Assembly (NCBI GenBank): GCA_905250025.1
Contig: CAJNOJ010000028.1
Coordinates: 310,001 to 374,000 of the forward strand
Source of the DNA: Adineta ricciae
Lineage: Eukaryota > Rotifera > Eurotatoria > Adinetida > Adinetidae
Direction: 5' to 3'
DNA: 64,000 bases
How positions within the stretch are numbered: the first letter of the stretch is position 1; each line of letters begins with the position of its first letter. A program made the position numbers and the translations under genes. The notes beneath the pieces were generated by a model. That model was not told where the DNA came from and did no database searches. It saw nothing but the letters and a program-made list of their open reading frames with translations. Positions 12,095 to 24,798 of the stretch are shown here, in pieces.

Positions 12095-13726
12095 ATGGCA
12101 TCTCGTCCACGTATAGAGAAAATGTCGGCGGAAGTCGTCGATTCGAATCCGTATAGTCGCCTAATGGCCTTGCAACGGATGGGAATCGTACAAGATTACG
12201 AACGTATACGACAATTTTCTGTTATGATCGTGGGTGTTGGTGGAGTGGGAAGTGTTGCAGCTGAAATGCTCACAAGATGTGGAATCGGAAAGGTAGAATA
12301 ACCATGATTAGAATAATTCAATAAGTTGATTCATCCTTTGCATGTTATTTCCTAGTTACTTCTCTATGATTACGATAAAGTTGAATTAGCGAATATGAAT
12401 CGTTTATTCTATCAACCTCATCAAGCTGGTCTAACTAAAGTTGAAGCTGCTGCTGAAACATTGAAGTAAATATAAGAACGATTTTTATACTCAATTTGGT
12501 ATATTGATGTATTCATAATAGATTTATCAATCCCGATGTAATTATTGAACCATACAATATGAATATAACGAAAGTAGATAGCTTTCCATTGTTTATGGAT
12601 AAAATTCGGTAAGATCAAGTCTTCTTTTTCAAACTGGATCTAAGATCACTATACCATCTATGTAGAACTGGTAATAAAGACAATTCGGGTCCAGTTGATC
12701 TTGTGCTTAGTTGTGTAGACAATTTCGGTGCAAGAATGACTATCAACACGGTAAGTACATTCTCGATTAAAATAACAACGAAAAATATTTTACGTTGACT
12801 ATGTTTTCAAAGGCATGCAATGAACTTGATCAAACCTGGATGGAATCAGGCGTGAGCGAAAATGCTGTTAGTGGTCATATACAATTAATCGTTCCTGGAC
12901 GAAGTGCTTGTTTTGCTGTTCGTATCCCACATAAACCTGGACTGATTCTCTATGAAAAAAAAATCTCTTTATTCTAGTGTGCTCCGCCATTGATTATGGC
13001 TAGTAATGTCGATGAAAGTACACTAAAACGTGAAGGCGTTTGTGCTGCTAGTTTGCCAACAACTATGGGTATCGTTGCTGGCTTTCTCGTACAGAACACA
13101 CTCAAGTCGGTGTTAAAGGAAAATGTTTGACTGGAAAATGTATTGCTTGCTATTGTTTAGATATTTGCTTAAATTTGGTCGTGTGTCAAACTATCTTGGT
13201 TACAATGCGCTTGATGATCATTTTCTCGTCAGTACTCGTCACCATCCCTGGATGAAATTGTTTCTAAAAGAATCTCTCATTTAGCTTTTGACATTGAAAC
13301 CCAACGAAGATTGTGATGATTCTTACTGTCGCAAGAGACAACTCGAGCAACAATCAAATCCGACAGTAATCGAAGAAAATCCTCAACCAGCTCAAACTGA
13401 AGTGACACATGAATCAAACGAATGGGGTTTGTTCTGATTTCCTATCACACCTAATCATCCTCATTTATCATCGATGTGTAGGTATTGAACTTGTTAGTGA
13501 TAGTGTTGACGTTCCAAATGAAAATACCGTTGATCGTAATCATATTGAATTAGCTTCATCTTCAGGTGGAACAGTTTCACTTGATCAAGTCAAATATCAG
13601 TACGTTCCGAAGGCAAAATGTAATCCGCAAATCGATACATCCGACAATGAAACATCGGCTGCCAGTACAGCACGAGACGAAGATTTATCGATCGAGGATC
13701 TTATGGCTCAAATGAAACGAATGTAG
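12095..13726 (+). CDS. UBA5: Ubiquitin-like modifier-activating enzyme 5 (UFM1 E1)
   Basis: E1 that adenylates UFM1 and passes it to UFC1. Exons: 12095-12292, 12356-12465, 12522-12608, 12666-12750, 12813-12917, 12978-13105, 13161-13227, 13285-13426, 13482-13726; 1167 nt, 388 residues. Nucleotide-binding loop [35 protein letters not shown]; the catalytic cysteine in [16 protein letters not shown]; zinc-ligand cysteines in CFACAPP and in CDDSYCRKR. The tail keeps the UFM1-interacting motif [11 protein letters not shown] and the UFC1-binding end [11 protein letters not shown]. The donor after exon 5 (GTTCGT) and after exon 6 (GTCGGT) are weak but are the only ones that rebuild the family sequence. 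Third gene of the ISOC-TYW1-UBA5 cluster. Confidence 0.95.
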
Positions 13727-15805
13727 TGAAGAATACTAAACGATGATTATCCATTACTCATTTTTATTTATTTGTTTGAATGCTGTCATTGAAACACAGT
13801 GTTGTTATTTTATTCTCTTCTTTTTTCTTCTTCTCTCGCTCTCTCTCTTTGTGCCTCTATTTTTATTGTTGTTGTTCGCACGTCTAATTGGGATTAGAAA
13901 GAAAAATCAAACAGACAGACTTTCTAACGTCATACTATAGAACATCTCTTTTATGTGTATTGTTTATATACATATTTATCTATTGTATTGTTTTGATGTT
14001 TACATTTTGAACATTAAAATAAGACATATTATTTATTTCAACATTGAAAATGATTACACCTTTCTTTCCTTTCTCTCTCGTGCTGATCAATCGAATGTCT
14101 CTACCATTATCTACACAGTTGGTGACGTTCTGTAGGACCGAGCGTGTCTTTCAAATTTTTATGCCGAGGAGTGGGAAGAACATCTTCTGATTCAAAGAAT
14201 AAAGCAAGGACTTATCTACGGTTATTCTCCTAATGATTTACGAAATCAAGTATTATTCAAGTGCAAGAAAAGATAACAACGTCAAATAAAATGTCCCTCG
14301 AGAAATCGTAAAAATGTCCGCTCATTATCATGTGTACATCCCATTTTTATGTGAAATATATTGATCGACATGCTCTCCCTTTCCTCTTTGTACAGTGACA
14401 CGCACGCGTGTATATCTCCGATACATTTCAATGACCAACGCCTACGTTTTGTTCATTTATCATCTATTAAAGGTTTGTATTCTAACATATACTCTACCTA
14501 TAGTTCTCAAAAATTTCAACTAATAGACTTGTTCATTAGTGATTCTGATGCCTTCGCAGTACCAATTGACAATCGCTATCGAGGTTAGATAAACAAAGTC
14601 GATGTTGACCGAGAGCACTAAGCTGTACTCTTTTTGTTGACACGCATCGACAAGGTATGTGAAGTAGTATAAAGAAGAGCAATTATTCGGACGAATACAG
14701 CTGAACGAGTTCATAATCAAACTTGCATTCACGAGTGGCCACTTTGTTTTTGGTTTGATATAACCATTTAGACGAAAGGGAGAAAAAAAAATCGAACTGA
14801 TATGTAGAAAACTTCGCTGACCAACCTTTCGATAAATGGAAAATGAAGAAAGAATAAGTCAACAAGCAGAGTCAATATTTGCTTGATGATCATATTACAC
14901 GTTGATAGAATAATTAGGAGTGATCGATCGATGAACTTCTCTGTTAACGAAACGATGTGATTCTATTTTAGGTTTCTCTTTAATATCTTTCTTTTTTCAT
15001 CTCTTTGATGTGATTCGCCTCGAACAACAAAAAGGAGAAGAAGAAAAAGTAATGAACATTTTTCTTTTTTTTATTATGTGTGAAAATCTGGTCGGTCTCA
15101 CTTCCTGTGTGCGTGTATGTCGCATGTAATTTGACTAAAACGTCAATGCAGCTTGCTTGTTATGCTTGTACTGATGCAGTCCTGCTCAATCTCACAAAAA
15201 AGAGAGCGCCATTTCCGCTCACTTCACTGTAATATTCATTCTTCCATTGACGAGTTTCAGACTGTTACCTCGGATTGATGAACGAAATAATCTAATCGTT
15301 GCTAGATGTATCTACTATTCATCCATCGATCATATTCAACGTAATTCTATTATCAATGATGAGAAATAAAGACTTCTCTCGTCGTTTTTTTCTTCTTCTT
15401 TGATTAGACCTATAATGAATGATTCGGGCTTCCGTTTTTTTGTCTTCTTTTACAGTCGTCTCTCCCTCTCCTCTTCTAATTAAAGGGAAGATTGATTCGT
15501 TTTGCTTGTTCATTCATTCTACTTCGTGCAACATACGAGAAGAAAGAAAGAAAAATGAGCAAGAGACACAGGCAGAAAGAGAAAAAGAGACGGCTTATTA
15601 TTCATTCTCTACTCGTCTTGTTGTTGTTATAAGATAGATTGATTCGAAACCCAACAGGCGATTTGTGTAAAAGAGAACCGAATAGTCTATTGGGAAATTG
15701 AAATCTATGAATCATTCACCTGTTGAGAATAGCAAAGAAATCAGTTTTTATCGCACGTGGATTTACATACATATTTGTTTTTCTTCCAGATAGATTTGGT
15801 AAGAA
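13727..15805. other. Intergenic, no gene seen
   Basis: About 2.1 kb of A/T-rich sequence downstream of UBA5. C/T-rich tracts lie near 13822-13850, and poly-T and poly-A rich segments near 15060 and 15385. Short ORFs on both strands have biased composition and no recognisable family. The end of the region (15781-15793) has a T-rich AG acceptor 12 bp before the next ATG. Confidence 0.55.
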
Positions 15806-18294
15806 ATGTCGTCGGAACATGGACTTCATGTCATGCTTAGTTATCATTGGGATAATAAAGAACTGGTTTCAAAGGTTTATAAAGTACTGAAATCACGCGG
15901 TATACCTGTGTGGATGGATATTCATGGAGGAATCAGTTTTAATCTATTTCAAAGGTATAATGTTATGATTTCGATTTGATGAAACTGATTTTTCTCGTTT
16001 CTTAGTATGGCAGATGGAGTCGAAAATGCCGCTGTTGTTTGCTGTTTTATGACACANNNNNNNNNNNNNNNNNNNNNNNNNNNNTGGTTTCAAAGGTTTA
16101 TAAAGTACTGAAATCACGCGGTATACCTGTGTGGATGGATATTCATGGAGGAATCAGTTTTAATCTATTTCAAAGGTATAATGTTATGATTTCGATTTGA
16201 TGAAACTGATTTTTCTCGTTTCTTAGTATGGCAGATGGAGTTGAAAATGCCGCTGTTGTTTGCTGTTTTATGACACAACAGTATCAAAATTCACGTAATT
16301 GTGAAAAAGAATTACTATATGCGGAAAGAAGACGAGTTTCTATCATTCCATGTCGATTAACTCGTGGCTGGGAACCGTCCACTTGGCTTGGACTTGTTAC
16401 TGCTGGACTAGTATGGATCGATTTTCGTGAAACAACGGACGCTAATGTGGATGTTAAAATTGATAAATTAATTGATCAGATTCGAATCGTTGCTGGAAAA
16501 CAAATGAGTTGTTTCTTGCCAGGTTTGGTCCACTTTTTCATCATTGAAAACTTCTCCACCGTTGAATTTTTCATTTAGAGACACCCAGTATCGCACAATT
16601 ACCTGCGATAAATACCACCACTTCTTCAAATGCACTCTATCCTATTCTTCCAGTATCCATTGATGTGCCAAAACCAAATACATCTGATGTACATAATCTT
16701 GTGCGTGCTTCATCGATTGATTCGACAAAACGATCGAATACTTTAACGTCTCGTCAGCATCAGAGTGTCGATCACACGACTTTGGTACAACCGACACCAC
16801 CACCTGTGCCTCCACGACCGGACAAATCTTTACTTCGTGATCGATTATTACAAATGGATGAAAAGAAGAATTTGAATGAAACTGAGTGTTGTTCTGATGA
16901 GAAAAAAGAGAACAGGTATAGTTATTTACGTTGCTCTCGAAAACGACTCTTTTCAAATTGATTTCGGATTGTCTTCAGTGTACCGTTATCGGGTGGAAAG
17001 CCAGATATTTGTGAAGTGTCCATACAAAATCAAGCAAATGCACGTTCAATACCTGTAAGTAACACGGAACATATGAACGAATGGTTTTACAGATTGTTGA
17101 TACATTTGTTTTTGAAATAGGACGTATTGGATGTGTCTCCTACAATCGTTGCTGATGAGAAAAGACGTACGGGCACCGTCATTGATTATTCAAAATTTCG
17201 TCGTCCGCCACGGATTATTGGTGATGATAACGATGAGATCTCTCTTTCCTGTCCATCAGGAGTTGCTGTATCAAAGACGGGCCTTATCTATGTAGCTGAC
17301 CAGCAGAATCAATGTGTGAAAGTCATTCCATTATTAGGAAGCAGAAAGCAAATTTTATCACGTCCATTTAATCGACCGAAAGGTGTTCATGTTGACGAAC
17401 TTGGTCGTGTTCTTGTTACCGAGCATAATCGTTTGCTCATACTCGATAATGAGCTCAATCTACTCAAAGCCATTGGAGATCACGGTTCGAAGCCGGGTGA
17501 ATTCAATGTACCGTGGGGTAACACAGAAAGAAACGAATATCTCCGATACACATTTTATTTCTTTCGTAGGTGTGACTACAGATTCGTCATCGAATATTTA
17601 CNAGGTGTTCATGTTGACGAACTTGGTCGTGTTCTTGTTACCGAGCATAATCGTTTGCTCATACTCGATAATGAGCTCAATCTACTCAAAGCCATTGGAG
17701 ATCACGGTTCGAAGCCGGGTGAATTCAATGTACCGTGGGGTAACACAGAAAGAAACGAATATCTCCGATACACATTTTATTTCTTTCGTAGGTGTGACTA
17801 CAGATTCGTCATCGAATATTTACATATGCGACCAAATGAATAATCGCATACAAAAATTAGACACGGATGGACGATTCCTACTTGAATGGGGTTATGAAGG
17901 TGAACATGCTGGTCAATTTTACTATCCACATTTTATCTCTGTATCAGGCAATCGTGTAGCTGTTTCCGATCAATTGAATCACCGTATTCAAGTTTTCGAT
18001 TGTTTCGGAAATTATCATTATAAATTAGGCGAATCTGGCAGTGAGCCAGGTCAATTTAATTGCCCATTTGGAGTTTGTATTGACGCCAATGGTCATATCA
18101 TTGTTGCTGATCATGACAATAATCGTGTACAATTCTTCGATGCTTATGGTGATGTTCAACTTGTGTTAGATCGAGAATCGAATCCTCTGTTCGATTTTCA
18201 AGGTGTTCATGGTTTAGCATTGACGCATGACGGAGGACTATTGATTACAGATTATAAACGCAATGGAAAACACCGTCTATTTATTTTTGCATAG
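15806..18294 (+). CDS. TIR domain-NHL repeat fusion protein (interrupted by two assembly joins)
   Basis: Exons after removing duplicated join sequence: 15806-15954, 16227-16522, 16579-16915, 16979-17054, 17121-17517, 17792-18294; 1758 nt, 585 residues. Residues about 7-145 form a TIR domain (HVMLSYHWDNKELVSKVY, VWMDIHGGIS, MADGVENAAVVCCFMTQQYQ, NCEKELLYAERRRVSIIP). The second Glu of CEKEL aligns with the catalytic Glu of SARM1-type NAD hydrolases. Residues about 150-300 are a Ser/Thr/Pro linker with PTPPPVPPRPDKS, a PxxP site. The C-terminus has about six NHL blades (GVTTDSSSNIYICDQMNNRI, GVCIDANGHIIVADHDNNRV), a likely six-bladed propeller. The start is the first ATG, 12 bp after a T-rich acceptor. 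In the raw sequence the TIR and NHL parts are each split by an N with flanking copies. Partner and substrate are unknown. Confidence 0.85.
15864..16277 (+). repeat. 193-bp direct copies flanking a 28-N gap (assembly join)
   Basis: 15864-16056 and 16085-16277 are the same 193 bp, with one difference (C/T near 16022/16243), and the gap 16057-16084 lies between. The copy includes the end of TIR exon 1, its intron and the start of exon 2. The perfect abutment to the gap says unmerged contig ends, probably two alleles. Confidence 0.9.
17381..17823 (+). repeat. 221-bp direct copies flanking a single N (assembly join)
   Basis: 17381-17601 and 17603-17823 appear identical and are separated by one N at 17602. 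The unit covers most of one NHL exon, its intron and 32 bp of the next exon. Using one copy gives a continuous NHL propeller; using both breaks it. Confidence 0.9.
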
Positions 18295-19054
18295 TTAATG
18301 TAGTGCAATATAATGTTTCAGAATGCTCTTTTTTTTGTTTCGTTAATCGTTTGTCAGTGATTTTGTTTTTCCGCATAGATTTTCATGACTTCTTTATATA
18401 AAAAGAACATTTTCGACATGATTTCAACTCGTTGTAAGCATCTCTCACATGACAACATCAACATAGGGATTATGGTTGGCTTTCACCCGTAAGGCAAATA
18501 CATTTACAATACGATCCGCCATGTATTTCCGTAGATGAGTGACATCTGTGTATTATCGTAATCGTTCATAATTACCTATGTTATGTTTAGCTGAATCATA
18601 GGCAATTATCTTATTCACGCAGTAGACTTTATTAATAATGCAGAAACTTTTCTGAATCAAGCTGGTGATTGATACTACAAAATAATAATCAGATCATAGA
18701 TAGATTGATACACTATTTGCATCTTTTACTTTTGCATTTCTCCTCTCCTCGTCGCTCTTTCGCACTCATTCATTTTGTGTTTGCTTTTGATGACTCATCA
18801 CCCTAAGAATGCCCGAAAAAGAACATACAAATATATATATATATATACATATAGCCATATACATCCATTCTTTTGCGTCGACTTTACCACTCACTTGATC
18901 GACTGGTAATAAAATAAAGCAAGAAGAATATTTTATCCGAATCTCCTATCGATCATTTGTATCGACTCTTCTTCGATAACAAGGACACTGACAACAACAA
19001 CAAAGAAATACTTTATAAAGTTCACTCATCAATTTCTTATTTATTCTTTTCTAG
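18295..19054. other. Intergenic with an AT dinucleotide run
   Basis: No gene seen. An (AT)n microsatellite sits near 18830-18847. The last 13 bp (19042-19054) are a T-rich tract ending in CTAG that touches the EHD start codon, a splice acceptor with no obvious upstream exon. Confidence 0.6.
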
Positions 19055-21272
19055 ATGCCGTTCTGGAAGAAAGATCCTGTGAAAAAAGATATTTATACCA
19101 ATGTTGCCGAAGGTTTACGGCAAGTTTACAAGACGAAACTATTACCACTAGAAGAAGCTTATAGATTTCATGAGTTTCATTCTCCACAACTCGATGACAG
19201 CGATTTCTCAGCAAAACCAATGGTACTTCTTGTTGGACAATACTCCGTCGGAAAAACAACGTTCATACGTTATTTATTAAATGTAAATACATGGTTTTTC
19301 TTAATGTTTATCTAATGGTTTTTCTATTGTAGGAAGATTTTCCGGGTATTCGTATTGGTCCGGGTAAGGAGTGTCTTGATTTCTAATTATCTGTGTTTTG
19401 CTAATTGAATCTATTTTCTTAGAACCAACAACAGATTCCTTCATTGCCATCATGCATAATGAACATCCAGGTACTATTCCTGGCAATGCTTTAGTTGTCG
19501 ATCCGACGAAACCGTTCCGACCATTGTCGAAATTTGGTAATGCGTTCTTGAATCGTTTCGTGTGTTCACAGTTACGCAATGAAGTACTGGAAACTGTGAC
19601 ATTTATTGACACACCTGGTATCTTAGCGGGTGAAAAACAACGAGTTGATCGTGGTTATGAGTTCACACATGTTCTGGAGTGGTTTGCTGATCGTTGTGAT
19701 CGCATCTTACTTCTCTTCGACGTCTCGTCGTTGGATATTTCCGATGAGTTGAAACGTGCGATCGAAGTTTTACGACGCAACGACGACAAAATACGTATTG
19801 TGCTGAATAAAGCTGATTCCGTTGATCATCAAGCTTTGATGCGAGTTTACGGTGCATTGATGTGGTCTTTAGGAAAAGTACTTGGAACACCTGAAGTTTG
19901 CCGAGTTTATGTTGGATCATTCTGGTCAAAGCCATTGAATTTCGATTCAAATCGACGTTTATTCGAGTTGGAGACCAAAGATCTATTCGATGATTTAGGT
20001 AAATCTCAACTATGTTAAAGTTAATATTGATACTTTCATACAGAACATAATTGAGAGAGAAAATATGTAAGCGATTTATGAGACTGAGATAAGATACATA
20101 ATTTAAACTTCCTCCGCAAATATTTATTCTTTTATTCTAAATTTAGAATCACTACCTAAGACAGCAACACTGCGCAAGTTGAATGATCTGATCAAGCGTG
20201 CTCGTTTGGCTAAAGTAGGTTCATTATCATTTCAACACATCGATTATCTATTGATCTAATATAGGTACATGCATTGATTGTCAGCGAGTTGAAAGATAGC
20301 ATGCCGAGTGTATTTGGTAAAGATTCAAAACGCAAAGAATTGATCAGTGTAAGTCTATTGATCTTTCAAATACGAAGGAACTGTGTTGTATTTGATTAGA
20401 AATTGCACCTTGTCTACGAAAAAATTCAACGTGAACACAATATTCCATTAGGTGATTTTCCAAAACTCGAACGCATGCAAGAGTTGTTACGAAATATGGT
20501 AAAATACGTGTGGATTCTCTCCGATATAGATGGCATAACACTTTTTTCTCTTCATTTTTAGGATTTCACAAAATTCAAACCATTGGACAAGAAATTACTT
20601 GATCGCGTGGATAAAATGCTTGCTGAAGATGTGCCAAAATTAATGAGTATGATTCCACAAGAAGAACACAGTTATTTACAATTACAGAGTCAAACAACAC
20701 ATCACACAACTTCCACGTCAAACACGATCTTTACGGACCAGCAAGCTACACCATTTGAACTCGGTGGTGTCGAAGGTATCAATGCAGGTGTTGGCGAAAG
20801 CGATTGGATTGTGACACGATCAAGACATGAATACGATCAAGTATTTGCCTCGCTATCACCGCAGAACGGCAAAATTAGTGGTGCAGCAGCTAAACAGGAA
20901 ATGATTAAATCGAAACTGGTAAGTTTGAAAAAGAAATCTTTCTAAACGAATAATCCGATTGTAAATGTTTTCCAGCCGAACAACGTTCTCGGTCGTGTGT
21001 GGAAATTGAGTGATATTGATAAAGATGGCATGCTCGACATTGATGAATGGGCACTTTCCCAACATTTAAGTGAGTTTTGATGACGAGTCTAAACTGTTTT
21101 CAACTATTTTCTTTTAGTTAAAATCAAACTTGATGGTCACGAACTTCCCAATGCATTACCCGATCATCTCGTTCCTCCTAGTAAACGTCATTTAACTGCT
21201 AATGAAAACGCTAGTCTTTACCCTACAATCGTTGCTAGTAGTGGCGAACAACATTCAAATGGTGATAGTTAA
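19055..21272 (+). CDS. EHD1: EH domain-containing protein (EHD1-4 family membrane-remodelling ATPase)
   Basis: Dynamin-like ATPase that shapes membranes in endocytic recycling. Exons: 19055-19282, 19333-19363, 19423-19998, 20147-20214, 20265-20348, 20400-20498, 20562-20918, 20976-21069, 21118-21272; 1692 nt, 563 residues (vertebrate EHDs are about 535-550). P-loop [15 protein letters not shown], then [17 protein letters not shown], switch [12 protein letters not shown], and NKAD. Helical stretch [21 protein letters not shown]. The C-terminal EH domain has the calcium-binding loop [15 protein letters not shown] and [12 protein letters not shown] Ser/Thr/Gln-rich insert precedes the EH domain. 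Animals usually have one to four EHD genes; the symbol is a family label only. Confidence 0.95.
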
Positions 21273-22616
21273 TTTTGTAGTTTCTTCGATTAGTTGATAT
21301 CCTGCATGAATACTGCTTGGAAGATCGTTTTTTGAAACAACAGTGAAACTGCTTTTACGAGGAAAACAATCTAATTATTATACATATATATTTATCTCAT
21401 TTTATCTTGCCTTTGCTCTCTCATTTTTTCATGCAATCGTGTGCGCGTGTAAACTTTGATTTTCTTTTTTTTTAAATACAAACTCCGAATTTTTCTCTCC
21501 TCTACTGTATCTATTCACGCTTGCCTAGATGATTCTTTTGTGCAGTAGCCGACAAACGAACACGGAAATATCAATGAATAAACTGAACACATGTTCCGGA
21601 AAAACCTAAACGGAAAACGTGATTGATTCAATTTCTACTCGTTCCTCTTTTTATTCAATGATGATAATTGAGATTTGAAACTCTTATCATATTTCACCTA
21701 TTTGTTCAACAAACTGATAAAATATCATGTTTAAAGCGACTTCCGTAGAAGTTTTCATTGAGTGTGGACAAGATAACTTCGTTGACGCATGCCATTCTGT
21801 GTAAATCAAAGGAAAAAACAAGATCGATAAGTATTATCAATCATTTGATATTTGACTTCAAATATAACAGACATGAAAAGGTAAATATATTCACACGTTG
21901 CCGAATGTCTATGATCGCTAACTAATAAAAATAGACAGATTTGCTTATTTATCCAAACATTTGTGACAGCAGGCAGGCGCGTAGTCTTCATTTGATCTCG
22001 CTTCATCACTTTTCATTTTTTTCTCTTTTTAAAACAAAGAAGACATTTCCTTCTCTCTCTCTCTGTCCCTCTCTTCTCTCTCATTTTCTTTTTTGACTTC
22101 ATTTACTGAAAGAAAAAAAAAAGAAGTTTTCCTCTTCTGCTTCTTCTTTTTCTCATTTTCTTGTAGAGTAGACTAATCATCCGTTGCTCTCTTGTTTTAA
22201 CTGTTGAGTATATGTCTCTGTTGTGTAGATACCTTCTCACTTTTTTAAAGACATAAAAAGGAAAAGAGAGAATAAGAGAAAAGAAGAATGACANCAAGCG
22301 AATAATTTGCAACTTAGCAACGTTGTTGAAGCAATACTTGAAAAAGCTAATGGATTTTTTTCATTATCTCAAAAAATGCTCAGGAATGCACTGATATGTG
22401 TATATACAATCTTTCGAATTCATTCATATGAACTTAATGATGACTTATTTTCTTTCTCTCTCACTCAATTCTATTTCGTTTCACTTTTTCTTTCTAATGA
22501 GACAGAAAAATATTTGATCTGTTCTGTCAGCTTCGAATTGTTGTTGCCATAGAAGACGACAGTGTATTTTCTTCTGACGAGCATTTGTTTTTGTTGCTTA
22601 CATGATAGAACACTGA
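21273..22616. other. Intergenic with one undetermined base
   Basis: No gene seen. A candidate AATAAA for the EHD transcript lies at 21577-21582. C/T-rich low-complexity sequence runs through about 22045-22150. A single N lies at 22294; unlike the other N sites I see no flanking duplicate here. Confidence 0.55.
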
Positions 22617-24355
22617 ATGGATGATGAATTGACAGGTGAGCATGAAACGATCGAAGGTTCGAGTTGACGAGTCTCAACTGGATTTCTTTTTCAAGAATAT
22701 CCCAAGCATCATGTCGATGTGCAACCGTGCCAAACGTGCGGCCGACGATTCAATATCGAAACATTGGTAGGATGAAAAGCAACACAATTACTTGTCGAAT
22801 AGAATCATTGTTTGACAGAAGAGTTCAGAGTAGAAGTCTTTTAATAAGTTGAAATAATATGAGACTCTCTTCCGGTGAACAGTTCTCGACAAGAAAAGAA
22901 ATACGATCAGATTGCACACGAATCTCCGATTTCGTTCCTGGCGCAAACCTCAAATTTGATTTGTAGAGCAAGCATCAAGCTATTTGTCGAAAAGTATCAA
23001 TTAAAACAAGAAAAGTATTCGATACGGGAAAACAACGGGCTACTGACTCTGATGTGCCGTACAAAGCAACGCAACGAACAACACAAGTAATCAGAAAATG
23101 TTTCCATGAGATTATTGAGATAAATTAACGATGAACGCATTTAGATATATAATGGAGAAGTTCGAGCACAAGACGATCGAGTAAGAAGAGAGGAAATTCG
23201 ATGCTGATGATGAAAATACATTGTTGTGCGGATAAATTCTAGTCAATGGGAAAATCGAAAACGATTTGGAGAGAAAAGCATCAACGATTAATTCGATCTA
23301 TTCGCGAAGCTCGGTCTGTTACTCAGTCTATGAAACAAGGAGTACCCTTACCGGCTTTTCGACCGAGTGAGGTTCCATCAGGTTAATCCTTTATATTTGC
23401 TCATTCACTCTCATGTTCTAATTCTTTTTTTTTCTGAAGATTATGTTTCATGTCCTTGCTGTCATCGTAATTTTAATGAGCACGCTGCCAAACGGCACAT
23501 TCCTTTGTGAGAATTCTCTTTCAATTGAGATCAACTCTCATCGTTAGTCTACATACTTTAGTTGTCAAACCCAACATGAACGAAAACATATTCAATCTTC
23601 TTCAAAATCCAAGCAACAACTTGACAGGGTATTGCATGCATTCTTAGAATTACGAGACAAATATCTTATTTCAGGGACGCACTCTACCTCCACAACGTTT
23701 AACTAATGAAGACATGTACGCAAGTCCTGATGATGTCTATAAGAATAGTTACAAGACAACCAAGTCAGCTCCGATGCGATCTCGACGGAATCCTGCCGAG
23801 TGAGTTCCTTATCGACATGTTATCGAATTAAATCTAATTTTAGATATCAGCCACTACCAGCACCGCCGAAAACATCCAATAATGATTGGAGAAGTCGTCA
23901 ACGATCTTTCGGAGCGAATTTAAGCGAGCAAACAATACCTGCAACGTATTATCAAACATCCAATGTAAGTTAATCGCATGCAAATCATTCATTACACATG
24001 CCCTACTTTTAAGCACGAGGAAACATATGAACCGCCGCTTCATCGTCCTGTTCAACAACGGATGCTTATGCGCACAGGACGTAACCAAGACAACACCAAT
24101 TTAAATGTACGTGCTCGTCAGAAAAATGACGATGCAAGCATATACATGCGTCGACTGGCACCTATGCCAAGTGCTCCTTCATCATACAGTCAAACCAGAT
24201 ATCATCATAGTAATAATCAACACAATTCCACAAGACCAACCACTATTGGTCGACCGCCACTAGCACCAACATCTGGGAATCGATGTCATGACTGCGGTAG
24301 AACATATCTAATTCCTACTGCTCGATTCTGCACGGAGTGTGGCTCACAACGATGA
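22617..24355 (+). CDS. ZC2HC1: ZC2HC1-type C2HC zinc-finger protein, middle unresolved
   Basis: Zinc finger C2HC domain-containing family 1; molecular role poorly known. Exons read with confidence: 22617-22635, 22696-22766, then 23243-23381, 23440-23506, 23562-23628, 23675-23799, 23844-23964, 24014-24355. Start MDDELTEYPKHH leads into the first finger half (PCQTCGRRFNIETL). Later come WREKHQRLIRSIREA, the second finger rebuilt across an intron (VSCPCCHRNFNEHAAKRH then FC), and a C-terminal CHDCGRTYLIP with FCTECGSQR, the family's end. Between 22767 and 23242 an NSSRQEKKYDQ segment (22878 on) matches the family's DSSRQ stretch, but I could not join it in frame, and the His and last Cys of finger 1 are not visible. 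This may be a decayed finger, an unusual microexon or a sequence error. Confidence 0.7.
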
Positions 24356-24798
24356 TACAAACATTCTCATCTATTGCTCTTCCAAACTTAATTTACGTAT
24401 AAAACGATGTGTTTGTAAAGTTAAACCGTATTTTACAAACAGATCGAATAAATAAACAAAGCAGAAATAGGCGTGGCGAAGTATAGATTGACCTAGTCTG
24501 AAAACATTATTCTGAAGTGACACTTGATAAGAAAAGAGATCTATTTCATTCTTGTATTTTTTTTTCGAAACGAATCGGAAGTCGTTTATGTGTGAATTCA
24601 AGCTCAGATTGATTTCGATTAGAAAGAAAAATCAGAAAGGAAATTATCTCATTAATTGCCTACATGAAGTTTTCAACTCGACTAGGAAGGAAATGTTTGT
24701 TTTTCATTGTTTTAAATAGAAGAAATTCAAACCTTGGAAATTCCACTCGCATCTACGATTTTTATTTGCAAAAAGAAAGAAAAGATATATCAATAGCA
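24356..24798. other. Convergent 3' intergenic region
   Basis: Lies between the ends of the ZC2HC1-like (plus) and beta-mannosidase (minus) genes. It should hold both 3' UTRs. No gene seen. Confidence 0.6.

Noticed and set aside
15864..16277. Tandem duplication of the TIR exon
   Set aside because: Copies abut an N gap exactly and include intron sequence; an assembly join explains it better.
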